A DNA stretch of 64,000 bases from positions 40,718-104,717 of the forward strand of contig CALGSZ010000112.1 of NCBI GenBank assembly GCA_937901745.1, given 5' to 3'. The notes beneath the pieces were generated by a model, which was not told where the DNA came from, did not search any database, and was given only the letters and a program-made list of their open reading frames with translations. This DNA comes from an uncultured Chloroflexota bacterium (GTDB lineage: Bacteria > Chloroflexota > Chloroflexia > Thermomicrobiales > UBA6265). This document shows positions 1-7,688 of the stretch, piece after piece. How positions within the stretch are numbered: the first letter of the stretch is position 1; every line of letters starts with the position of its first letter. The translations under genes were made by a program, and so were the position numbers.

Positions 1-1682
1 TCATCGAAGAGCGCGTCGTACGCAAGCGCCTCGCCGGACGCCACGTCCAGCCCGAGGCCAGCCGCGTTGTGCCGCCACATCGCGCGCAGATCCGCCTCGG
101 GGAATGCCCGCTCGTCCCGCAAGCGATCGAGCAGGTGGATATCGAGCAGCGCATCGTTCGCCGCTTCCTCACTCTCGAAGAAGATAACGAATGCCGCCTG
201 CTCATCGAAGTGGTTCACCTGCCGCTCCGGCATCCCGCTGATCTTCACGACCGCGCTCTCGAACCAGTTGCTCCGGAGCACGTCCACGCCGGAGACGGCG
301 CGTCGCGGCTTCGACAAGATGATTGGGTTGTCCCGCACGCCATCCGCGCTGAGCCGCTCCGGATTCGACAGGCGCTCGCGCCAGGTCGTGCCGGTCACGG
401 TCATCGCGTCGAGGTCCATCGGCACGCCGTTGCGGACCAGCTCGTAGAAGAGCGTCTCCATGCCCCGGATATCGCCCGAGCAGCACTGCTTCGCGAGCAC
501 GAAGATGTCCCGCCCCTCGGTGAGAGAGTAGTTGAAGAGATCCGGCACCGGATGCGCGTGGTGAATCCGGTCCAGGTCCCAAACCGAGAAGCGCATGCCC
601 GCGTAGATCGCCGCCCCGACCAGGTGCATCAGCAGGTTGGTCGAGCCGCCAGACGCGCTGTGGATGCGGATGGCATTCCCCATGTTCTGGCGGATCAGCT
701 CAGCGACGCTGCACTCCGGCCGCTCGACGAGGGTGAAGAGATCGTCCACGACCGCATTGACCTGCTCCGTCGTCGGCGGATCGGTCAGCAGCTCGACGGC
801 GGGATGGACGAGCCCGAGCGCCGCGACGAGGTGGCGCGACGAGTTGCCGGTGCCGTTGAAGGCGCAGATGCCGCCCTTCGAATCACAGGTGTTGACCGCC
901 AGCCCCTTCTCGAGCGCCTTGTGCCGCTCTGGGGTGAGCACGCCACACTCCAGCGCGCGGATGAACACGCCCTGGAAGGCTGTGTTGGAGGAGCACTGGA
1001 GGATGTAGCGCATCGCCTCCTCCAGATCCTCCGCGATCTCCGGCTGACCGGCCGCGCGGCAGTCGGCGGCGAGCAACTCCAGCTCACGCCGGATGTCCTC
1101 GGGAATCGTCCCGCCTTTCAGGACGTGCGCCGGGGCGAACGCGGCGAAAACTGGCGCCTCACCGCGGAACCGGCGCAGAGTGTCGAGGTGCGCCAGCGCC
1201 GAGACGACACCGAGCGGCATCTTGTCGCACGACTGGATGACGAAGGCGCCGTGATACGAGTGCGCCTCCATCTGATTGACGACCATCTCCGCGATCGCGT
1301 TGCGGCTCTGCAGCGAGTAGCTCATGCCCATGTTGCTCTGGGCCGTGCCGTCGCAGAGGACCGGGATGGCGAAGCAGAAAGGCACGCCGCCGTTGCGCCA
1401 GATCCGCAGCGCGGCCCGCGCAATCGTCCCCGGGTCCATGACGTGCGCGGGATGATCGCTAGAGCCAGCGATGATCGCGATCCGTGGCGCGTTCTCCTCC
1501 AGCCGCTCGACGATCGCCTCGAGCGACCAATCCGGCAGCGCCTCGTCGCCCACCTCCCGATAGGCGCGGTCGAGCAATCCGGCGACGGTAATCGGTTCGT
1601 TCGCTTTCCCTTGAACGCCTTCGCGATAGGGATTGATCGGGTTGGAAATGCGGGGTCGAGCCGGAGTGATCGTGATCGTCAT
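1..1682 (-). CDS. IlvD/Edd family dehydratase (3' end cut by window edge)
   Basis: This gene reads leftward and runs off the window, so only about 560 N-terminal residues are visible. ATG at 1682 is preceded by a GAGGAG Shine-Dalgarno. Family signatures are CDGTAQSNMGMSYSLQSRN (residues ~110-128), SCDKMPLG (~151-158) and CDSKGGICAFNGTGNSS (~266-282). They match the Fe-S/active-site blocks of dihydroxy-acid and sugar-acid dehydratases, cytosolic enzymes that remove water from 2,3-dihydroxy acids. The usual first cluster cysteine (C-N-x-H in IlvD) is replaced by a SSDHPAH stretch near residue 75, so it is not a plain IlvD. A sugar-acid dehydratase is an alternative. The family is secure; the substrate is not known. 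No operon partner is visible, since the next gene is divergent. Confidence 0.8.
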   Translation of the reverse strand, partial: MTITITPARPRISNPINPYREGVQGKANEPITVAGLLDRAYREVGDEALPDWSLEAIVERLEENAPRIAIIAGSSDHPAHVMDPGTIARAALRIWRNGGVPFCFAIPVLCDGTAQSNMGMSYSLQSRNAIAEMVVNQMEAHSYHGAFVIQSCDKMPLGVVSALAHLDTLRRFRGEAPVFAAFAPAHVLKGGTIPEDIRRELELLAADCRAAGQPEIAEDLEEAMRYILQCSSNTAFQGVFIRALECGVLTPERHKALEKGLAVNTCDSKGGICAFNGTGNSSRHLVAALGLVHPAVELLTDPPTTEQVNAVVDDLFTLVERPECSVAELIRQNMGNAIRIHSASGGSTNLLMHLVGAAIYAGMRFSVWDLDRIHHAHPVPDLFNYSLTEGRDIFVLAKQCCSGDIRGMETLFYELVRNGVPMDLDAMTVTGTTWRERLSNPERLSADGVRDNPIILSKPRRAVSGVDVLRSNWFESAVVKISGMPERQVNHFDEQAAFVIFFESEEAANDALLDIHLLDRLRDERAFPEADLRAMWRHNAAGLGLDVASGEALAYDALFD

Positions 1683-1874
1683 GCAGACACTCCTCGGGGA
1701 ACGTAATCGTGCCGAACAGACGGCTCCATTATGCCAGAGACGCCATCCGGCACACCGCGACCGGCCGGGTTGGGACCCCTGGGCCATGTCAGGAGTGGGA
1801 GCGTCCGCGGTACGCTAGTCCGCGCACTACTCGACGCGTGGGGAGGATGCGCCAATTCCGAGGAGTCACCTGTC

Positions 1875-3113
1875 GTGGCGCTGATGGGAGAGACGATCGA
1901 TGTCAACGTGGCGGACTTGTTGTCCGTCCTGGCCCGGCGACGTCACACCGGTCGTCTCACGATCACGGCTGACGGCGACGACGTCCACCTCTCGCTCGAC
2001 CAGGGCCGGCTGATCTCCGTCTCCTCGTCGAATCTCGAGCTTCGGCTTGGCCGCACGCTGGTGCGCCTCGGTGTCCTCCGGCCGGACCAGCTCGAGGCGG
2101 CCATGCGCGAGCAGGAGCTGACCGGCCACACGCAGCCGCTCGGGCAGATTCTTCTCGATCGCGGCTGGGTGACTCGCGAGCATCTGGCGCGGGCAGGTGA
2201 GGAGCAATGCATCGAGGCGCTCGCGCGCGTCATCATGGCCCGCCAAGGTACGTTCCTCTTCAGCCGAGAGGCAGACCTCCCTCCCGCCGGCGGACTCGTT
2301 GCACTCAACACGGATGGGATCGTGCTCGAGGCAACCCGCCGGGCGGATGAGATGGTCACGCTGCGCTCCCTGCTGCCCCCTCCGGGAAGCCGCTTCGTCA
2401 TCGGTGAGGTCGCCCCGACATCTCAACAAGGCCTCTCTCGGATCGAAGTCGCGGTCATCACCGCCATCCAGGAGGCGCCAGCCACCCTGGAGGAGCTTCA
2501 GCAACGCACCGGCGCGGATGAAGCCACCCTCTGGCGCGCGGTCGTCGGCCTGCGGGAGCGTGGCCATCTCGCCGTACAGAGTCCAGCGAGCGAGGGTGAG
2601 GACGCATCGTATCCGGAGTCTGGGATGCGCGTGCCCGAGCGAACCATTGAGGAATTGCTGGAGCTCGGCAGGCAAGGAGCCGCCGGCGCGCCAACCCGGC
2701 CGATCCCCACGCTCGAAGAAATCCGGCGCGGCACGGCAACCAGCGCGCAAACGCTTGCCGCGATTACCCTGGTCGCGCGCGAAGTCATCGCCGCCTTCAA
2801 CGCCGGCCTACCGCTCCGCGCCCTTGCCCACTTCACGGACGATCACTTCCGGCGGCAAGGACCATTGACCGACGAGGAGATTGCCGCCCTGCGGATGCCC
2901 GCGGTACCCCTGCCTCCCGAGGAGCAGGAGACGATCGTGACGCTGCGCGATGTGCGCGTGCTGCCCGATGAGCGCGTCAGTGCCATCCTGGTCAGCCACT
3001 ACCCGGCCGCCGGCACGTTGCGCAAAGTCCTCATCTTCGCCAAGATCGACGACCGCTGGCAGATCGACGCGGTCATCGAGTCGCTCCCGGCAACGGACAC
3101 TATCGCGTCGTAA
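1875..3113 (+). CDS. DUF4388 (PATAN-like) domain protein with NTF2-like C-terminus
   Basis: GTG at 1875 is chosen because AGGAG lies 9 bases upstream; an ATG at 1884 and far upstream starts are less well placed. The 412-residue product begins with a DUF4388-type segment (residues ~5-130: tGRLTI, LDQGRLISV, LGQILLDRGWVT). This family is often tied to two-component or gliding/type IV pilus signalling and acts as a small interaction module. A winged-helix-like segment follows (~190-235, EELQQRTGADEATLWRAVVGL). The last ~110 residues resemble an NTF2/SnoaL-type fold seen in other Chloroflexota secreted proteins. There is no signal peptide, so it is cytosolic. It stands alone, converging with the next gene. 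A signalling role is inference from the domain family. Confidence 0.72.
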   Translation: MALMGETIDVNVADLLSVLARRRHTGRLTITADGDDVHLSLDQGRLISVSSSNLELRLGRTLVRLGVLRPDQLEAAMREQELTGHTQPLGQILLDRGWVTREHLARAGEEQCIEALARVIMARQGTFLFSREADLPPAGGLVALNTDGIVLEATRRADEMVTLRSLLPPPGSRFVIGEVAPTSQQGLSRIEVAVITAIQEAPATLEELQQRTGADEATLWRAVVGLRERGHLAVQSPASEGEDASYPESGMRVPERTIEELLELGRQGAAGAPTRPIPTLEEIRRGTATSAQTLAAITLVAREVIAAFNAGLPLRALAHFTDDHFRRQGPLTDEEIAALRMPAVPLPPEEQETIVTLRDVRVLPDERVSAILVSHYPAAGTLRKVLIFAKIDDRWQIDAVIESLPATDTIAS

Positions 3114-3115
3114 CC

Positions 3116-3922
3116 TTACTCGGGCCGTCGTCCTCGCAGGTTGAGCCGCCAATAGTCGAGCAGGAACGGGGGATCATCCTCGGCCGCCTGCTCCGTCAGC
3201 GTCTCGATGAACGCGCGCCGCATCTCCTCGTCTGGCATGCGGGCCAGGTGGGCGCCGAAGACGACGTTCGTCAGGAACTCCGCGAACGATTCGCGATCGG
3301 GAAAGGTGGTGGGCGCCGGCTCCACATCAGTTTCGACATCACTGAACCCGGCCGCGCGCAGCCGAGCGGCGGTCACCTCCGCGTCGGCGAACTCCCACGG
3401 TCCGGACCAGCCCGCGAAGTAGGGCACAAAGGGTGGCGATGCCAGCACCGCATCAGCTCGTTCGCGCAGCCTTGCCAAGTTCGGGCCACCGCCACACTGC
3501 GCCACCAGCCAGCCTCCGGGACGCAGCACGCCGTAGAGCGAGGCGAACAGGCGAGGATGGTCCAGCACCCAGTGGAACGTCGCCGTGCTGAAGATGAGAT
3601 CGACCGGCGTGCCGAGCGTTTCTAGATCGATCGTCTCGACATCCGCCTGCAGGAAGGAGACGCGGTCGCCGAAGCGCGGCGCGAGCCAGGCACGCGCCGC
3701 CTCAATCATGGACGCCGATCGGTCGAGCGCGATCACCCGGCCGTTCGGCAGCCGCTCCAGCAGCTCTGCCGTGAGACGTCCCGTCCCGCAGCCCGCGTCA
3801 AGCACCGTCTCATCCCCGCGCACCTCGAGCCGCGCGAGCACCCGCCGCCCCCAATTGACCTGGGGCTGCGACACTCGATGATAGACCGCGGCGTTCCAGT
3901 CAGCGTTGGTTTGGCGAGTCAT
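3116..3922 (-). CDS. class I SAM-dependent methyltransferase (trans-aconitate methyltransferase-like)
   Basis: The 268-residue protein has a clear SAM-binding motif I, VLDAGCGTGRLT (residues ~40-51). An acidic loop VIALDRSASMIEAAR (~65-80) and a LIFSTATFHWVLD motif IV/post-I region follow. This layout and length match the Tam/methyltransferase-11 group, which methylates small carboxylates and other metabolites. ATG at 3922 (MTRQTNADWN) is preferred to the longer reading from 4051, whose extra 43 residues have no family similarity. The gene converges with the DUF4388 gene and their stops are only 2 bases apart. The true substrate cannot be read from sequence; the class I fold is very likely. 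Confidence 0.82.
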   Translation of the reverse strand: MTRQTNADWNAAVYHRVSQPQVNWGRRVLARLEVRGDETVLDAGCGTGRLTAELLERLPNGRVIALDRSASMIEAARAWLAPRFGDRVSFLQADVETIDLETLGTPVDLIFSTATFHWVLDHPRLFASLYGVLRPGGWLVAQCGGGPNLARLRERADAVLASPPFVPYFAGWSGPWEFADAEVTAARLRAAGFSDVETDVEPAPTTFPDRESFAEFLTNVVFGAHLARMPDEEMRRAFIETLTEQAAEDDPPFLLDYWRLNLRGRRPE

Positions 3923-4041
3923 GCCCTTCCACCAGCAGACGATGCGGTAGCGAGCGATCCCTACGCCCAGATTCACCGCGCAACGGGTAGCGCGGCCGCG
4001 CAATTCTCGCCTAGCCTCGCACGCGCGGGAATCGGGTTCGT

Positions 4042-4398
4042 ATGCTACCACGCGACAGAGCGCGACTTTTCATCGCGACTCGGCTCATATGGCGCGAGGG
4101 GATGGAGCAGGTGCGGAGGGACGGAATCAAGTTGGACGATCCGGTCACGCGGCGCCGGATCGTCGGCTGCGCGTTCGCCGGCGCGATGGTCGCCGCGCCG
4201 CTCGTCGCCCTCCTCTATGGACTGACACCAGCGCTCGTCGTCCTCACCGGAGCGCTCGCGGCGACGGCCTATCTGACGTTTGATGGCGCGCGACGGATTC
4301 GCCCCGATTTGCGCGGCCGGCTCCTCCTCTTGGCGGGAATCAATTTGGCACTGGCGATCGTGAGCGCCGTGGCGCTGATCTGGCGCTTGCGCTCCTAG
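4042..4398 (+). CDS. small two-TM membrane protein, unknown function
   Basis: The product is up to 118 residues. It has two predicted membrane spans, AGAMVAAPLVALLYGLTPAL and LLLLAGINLALAIVSAVALI, the latter close to the C-terminus, separated by a charged loop (DGARRIRPDLRGR). The start is uncertain: ATG 4042 is the longest reading, while GTG 4111 has GAGGGG about 9 bases upstream and would give a ~95-residue protein. No family is recognised. It lies divergent from the methyltransferase and converges with the GNAT gene. Confidence 0.5.
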   Translation: MLPRDRARLFIATRLIWREGMEQVRRDGIKLDDPVTRRRIVGCAFAGAMVAAPLVALLYGLTPALVVLTGALAATAYLTFDGARRIRPDLRGRLLLLAGINLALAIVSAVALIWRLRS

Positions 4399-4410
4399 CC
4401 GATCTGGGCC

Positions 4411-5022
4411 TCAAATCCGAATCGTCGGCGCGCTGTTGGGCGTCCGCGACTTCTGCATCCAAATGCCGTCGTTGCCCCGGCCGTAGTAGTCGCGACTCGT
4501 CCCGACCGGCCGATACCCCTCTTTGCGGTACAGCGACTGCGCGGCGACGTTGCCCTCTTCGACCATCAGCACCACGTCGCCATGCGGCAGCGCGGCTTCC
4601 AGCGATCGCAGCAGCCGCGTGCCGATGCCCTGCCGGCGCGCGGTCGGGTCCACGCAGAGATTGATCACACGGGATTGCCCGCCCTGCCGGTCGCCAATCG
4701 CGCAGCCAACGATCCGCTCACCGTCGCGGGCGACGAGGAATCGGACGTGGGGCAGCAGCCAGAGCACGAACAGCGTGGTCAATCCGTAAGCGAGCGGTGG
4801 CCGGAAGGCTCGCCGCTGCAAACGCGCGACCTTGCCCAAGTCGCGGAAGCGGACGGGCGTCACGATGACCCACGGCTCCGCGATCTCACCAGTGATCGGC
4901 GGAGCCGGGATGGAGCCAAATACGTGGTGGTCGTGCGTCATCGTGGCGTCATTCCCTACCCAACCCGGAGCGACGGGCAACGGGTGGGGGAGAGCATGCA
5001 TCATGTCGAAAGCATGGTACAT
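4411..5022 (-). CDS. GNAT family N-acetyltransferase
   Basis: The acetyltransferase fold occupies roughly residues 50-190. The acetyl-CoA pyrophosphate loop is RRQGIGTRLL and the late motif is NVAAQSLYRKEGYRPVG, as in RimI-like enzymes. Such enzymes transfer acetyl groups from acetyl-CoA to amines of proteins or small molecules. The N-terminal ~45 residues are not conserved. An internal ATG at 4941 (MTHDHHVFG) could be the true start, as neither site has a strong ribosome-binding sequence. A short hydrophobic stretch near residue 80 (LTTLFVLWLLPHVRFL) is part of the fold and not clearly a membrane span. The substrate is unknown. Confidence 0.75.
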   Translation of the reverse strand: MYHAFDMMHALPHPLPVAPGWVGNDATMTHDHHVFGSIPAPPITGEIAEPWVIVTPVRFRDLGKVARLQRRAFRPPLAYGLTTLFVLWLLPHVRFLVARDGERIVGCAIGDRQGGQSRVINLCVDPTARRQGIGTRLLRSLEAALPHGDVVLMVEEGNVAAQSLYRKEGYRPVGTSRDYYGRGNDGIWMQKSRTPNSAPTIRI

Positions 5023-5109
5023 CAGTCGGAGCCAGAAGATGGGTGACAGAGGCCAGGAAATTGGGCCCAGTTGCCACGCGTGGCGACGCCGAGGCCGCCC
5101 ATACCCCGC

Positions 5110-5634
5110 TCACAACCGCATTCCGAGATTGCGGATCGCGAGCAGCGCCTCGGCGTTGCCGATCGCGTCCTCGAGCGCGTTGTGTGAGTGCTCCGTTTTC
5201 CGCAGCGGCCGGATGCTAGCGCGCGCGTCCTTCCTGAACCCCTTGTACAGCCAGGTCAAGCTCGCCGGCGAATGACCGAAAGGGTTATGGCCGAGGAACA
5301 CGTGGCAGTAGAAATTGACGAACTGCCAATCGAATCCGGCGTTGTCGCTGATGAACTGGAGCCTCTTCCCCCTGCTCCGGCTCGCCAGCCAGCCGGCGAA
5401 GTCGCGGATCGCGTCCGCGGGCTCGCGGAACCCGAGTGTCTGCTCGCGCGTGAACCCGGCGATGGCCAGCGCCTCCGCTTGCCAGTGCTCGGTCATCGGC
5501 CGGAGCGTGGCGTAGAACTGATTGGCCGAATCGCGGGGATCGTCGAGAACCACCGCGCCTAGCGCGACCATCGAGTACTTGCCGGGAATCGGCCCGTCCG
5601 CCTCGACATCAACGACGATGTACGTCACGCCCAT
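5110..5634 (-). CDS. DEDDh 3'-5' exonuclease family protein
   Basis: ATG at 5634 (MGVTYIVVDVEADGP) is chosen because the exonuclease motif I begins at once; the 14 residues upstream are not conserved. The 174-residue protein shows the DEDDh set: D9 and E11 in VVDVEADG, the Exo II segment DNAGFDWQFVNFY, and HNALEDAIGNAEAL with the final His and Asp. This is the DnaQ/RNase T superfamily, which removes nucleotides from 3' ends of DNA or RNA using two metals. Compact stand-alone members of this size include small exoribonucleases. Whether it acts on RNA or DNA cannot be told. It stands alone. Confidence 0.75.
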   Translation of the reverse strand: MGVTYIVVDVEADGPIPGKYSMVALGAVVLDDPRDSANQFYATLRPMTEHWQAEALAIAGFTREQTLGFREPADAIRDFAGWLASRSRGKRLQFISDNAGFDWQFVNFYCHVFLGHNPFGHSPASLTWLYKGFRKDARASIRPLRKTEHSHNALEDAIGNAEALLAIRNLGMRL

Positions 5635-5821
5635 GCACACTCCTACCGCCGATCCTCGGCGCTCCTCGGGCATCACCGTACCGGATCGCGAGGAAGTGTG
5701 CCATCGGCTCTACGCGGGAGCCGTCCGGCGAGACACGTCGCGGGCCACGCCGCGAGAAGGAACGGTTTCAGAGGGGTGGATACTCGCGCGGGATAGCAAG
5801 GAGAAGAGCGCCGCGGATCGC

Positions 5822-6178
5822 TTAGCTGCCATCCAATTCGGCAGTCTGCGTCAGCGGTGACCGATAGACCGTGGCGATCTCTCGCCCCTCACGCATTGCC
5901 GCGAGCCCTTCTTCGGGCGACAGCAAGGGCGTTGTGACGTACGACCGAACCGCGCCGCTCGCGGTGATGGCAAGCCCAAACGCGGCCGCCGCCGTATTGT
6001 CTGGCGCTTCCAGAATGGCAATCACATCGTACTGCCCGAACGCGTAATAGAGGCTCTCGATCCGTCCGCCGATCTTCTCCAGCGCTGACCAGACCTGCTC
6101 AGCTCGCTCTTCAGGATGATTCAGCTGGGCAGCCCATGCCTCCGGCGTATAGGAAAGCTGGACAAGATAATGCGGCAT
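5822..6178 (-). CDS. GYD domain-containing protein
   Basis: The 118-residue product opens with MPHYLVQLSYTPEAW and contains the FGQYDVIAILEAPDN core of the GYD family. This is a small ferredoxin-like fold related to dimeric alpha-beta barrel proteins. The family has no firm function; members are cytosolic and about 95-110 residues long. The start at 6178 removes ten unconserved residues of the longer reading. It borders the phage-like module whose last gene ends at 6284, and I treat it as host flank. Confidence 0.7.
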   Translation of the reverse strand: MPHYLVQLSYTPEAWAAQLNHPEERAEQVWSALEKIGGRIESLYYAFGQYDVIAILEAPDNTAAAAFGLAITASGAVRSYVTTPLLSPEEGLAAMREGREIATVYRSPLTQTAELDGS

Positions 6179-6283
6179 GGCGGGCTCCTCTCCACGCGGC
6201 CCGATCACATAACGTGCCGTGCTGGAGATCTTCAGCGAGTTCCCGGTGATTCTTTCTTCACGCTACACGTTTTTGCCCGCCTG

Positions 6284-6565
6284 TCAATCCTGTCCGGACG
6301 CCTGCTCGGCGGGAACGATCGCGATTCTCCGGACTTGTGAGTACAACCCGGCCGCCGCCAGCCCCAACGTGACGCCGGTCAGCAACCAGCGCGCAATCGA
6401 GCCAGTTGCGCCAGCCCCCAGCGCCAAATCGCGCAGGCCGACGAGGATAGTTGCCGCAACGATCGCCGCAACGCCCGCCCACGTCGCTGGCAACCCAACG
6501 CGCTTCGCCACTTCAACGAGTCCCGGCACGATGGCCACGACAGCGGCATCAGACCACCCTTCCAT
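6284..6565 (-). CDS. putative phage holin
   Basis: This 93-residue protein has two to three hydrophobic segments (AAVVAIVPGLVEVAKRV, GVAAIVAATILVGLRDLAL, SIARWLLTGVTLGLAAAGLY) and a short polar tail. ATG at 6565 has an AGGAAGGAG site about 7 bases upstream. It follows the amidase endolysin by 26 bases on the same strand. Small size, membrane segments and position beside the lysin are the usual signs of a holin, the protein that opens the inner membrane to release lysin. There is no direct sequence motif for this, so the call rests on context. Confidence 0.6.
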   Translation of the reverse strand: MEGWSDAAVVAIVPGLVEVAKRVGLPATWAGVAAIVAATILVGLRDLALGAGATGSIARWLLTGVTLGLAAAGLYSQVRRIAIVPAEQASGQD

Positions 6566-6591
6566 CGCGCGCTCCTTCCTCTCGATGCTCA

Positions 6592-7617
6592 CTACTCGAT
6601 CCACGTCCACGTCACATTCGGGTCCGGCCGGAAGAGCACCCAGCGATCGTCGAAGACAACGATCTCGTGGGTCTGATCCTCGTCAGCGCGAAGGACCCAC
6701 CACCCCAAGGCGCGAGGGAGGCGCTGCGGCGGCCGCTGCTCGGCGACACCACGCGCCACCCAGGCGTTGCTGATCAATCCCTTCGGGTCGAAGCCGTATG
6801 TCCGCGTCGTGCCATCGGCGTTGTGCCGGGGCAAGCGCCCGAATCGCTCCTTCAAGGTCTCCACGTCGTAGCCCTGCGGCCACCAGGCATGGTCCGGTCG
6901 GACAGGCCGCACTGGCGGAAGCGGTTCCGGCGCGGGCTGGAGCGTCTGCGCGGCCTTGAGAATCTGGCGCACGCGAGCCTGGATCTCGTCAATCCGGCTC
7001 GTCACTGGCGGAAACGGACAGCTCTTCGTCGAGAATTCCAAGTGCAGCAGGTGCGTGACGATGCCGTACCGCGGATTGAGCGGGAATGCGTCGTACGGGA
7101 CGCGCGCGTAATCGAACCAGTACGCGGTCAGCGCGCAGATGCTCTCGAACTGCTTCGGGCTCATCGGCGTGTTGACGTTGCCGCCGTCGCTGCGCTCGAT
7201 GCTGACCAGATCCCGGTTGATCGCCGCGACCCCGAGCGTGCGGACGAAGAGCGGGCCATCTCCCTCCAAGCCATCGCTGCCGCCGTTGGCCCATCCCGAG
7301 CGATTGGCGCTGACAGGCAGCCGCTTCCCGTCAACCTCGACCGTCGTCGCCCGGCCGAGCGGATCGTTCCACCGCAAGATCACCCCATCCCAGCGCTCGC
7401 CGTCGGTCGCGCCACCAACGCCATAGTCGGTCAGGCCCGTGCTCGCCCGGCCACGGCGGAACCAGCTATCCGTTCCCCAGAGCGTGCCCGCCATCGAGTG
7501 CTGGCACACCCCGACCGGCCGCCGTGGCCCCAAGTCGTCCCACGCGCTCGTCTGCGCGTCGGGAATGAGCCGATCTATGAACGGCGGATGCTTCACATTG
7601 CCGAACACCACTGTCAC
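6592..7617 (-). CDS. phage endolysin, N-acetylmuramoyl-L-alanine amidase (amidase_2 type)
   Basis: The 341-residue protein begins at GTG 7617 with GGGAG upstream. An amidase_2/PGRP-like Zn domain spans about residues 30-215. H40 lies in VCQHSMAGTLWGTDSWF, and the second zinc block is HLLHLEFSTKSCPFP, matching the H-x-x-x-x-C-P ending of phage amidases. These enzymes cut the amide bond between MurNAc and the stem peptide. After a proline-rich hinge (~235-250), the C-terminal ~90 residues form a Trp-rich module that may bind the wall. It sits between the propeller gene and the holin, the expected lysis position. Confidence 0.8.
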   Translation of the reverse strand: MTVVFGNVKHPPFIDRLIPDAQTSAWDDLGPRRPVGVCQHSMAGTLWGTDSWFRRGRASTGLTDYGVGGATDGERWDGVILRWNDPLGRATTVEVDGKRLPVSANRSGWANGGSDGLEGDGPLFVRTLGVAAINRDLVSIERSDGGNVNTPMSPKQFESICALTAYWFDYARVPYDAFPLNPRYGIVTHLLHLEFSTKSCPFPPVTSRIDEIQARVRQILKAAQTLQPAPEPLPPVRPVRPDHAWWPQGYDVETLKERFGRLPRHNADGTTRTYGFDPKGLISNAWVARGVAEQRPPQRLPRALGWWVLRADEDQTHEIVVFDDRWVLFRPDPNVTWTWIE

Positions 7618-7688
7618 GCTGCGTCACTCCCTCACGGAACCACGCGACCAACGGCGAGCGAATCGCCTCGCATCCTTCGGTCGGGCGA

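Noticed and set aside
69..1706. 545-codon plus-strand open frame
   Set aside because: It is antisense to the IlvD/Edd-type gene, Arg/His-rich, and has no family pattern.
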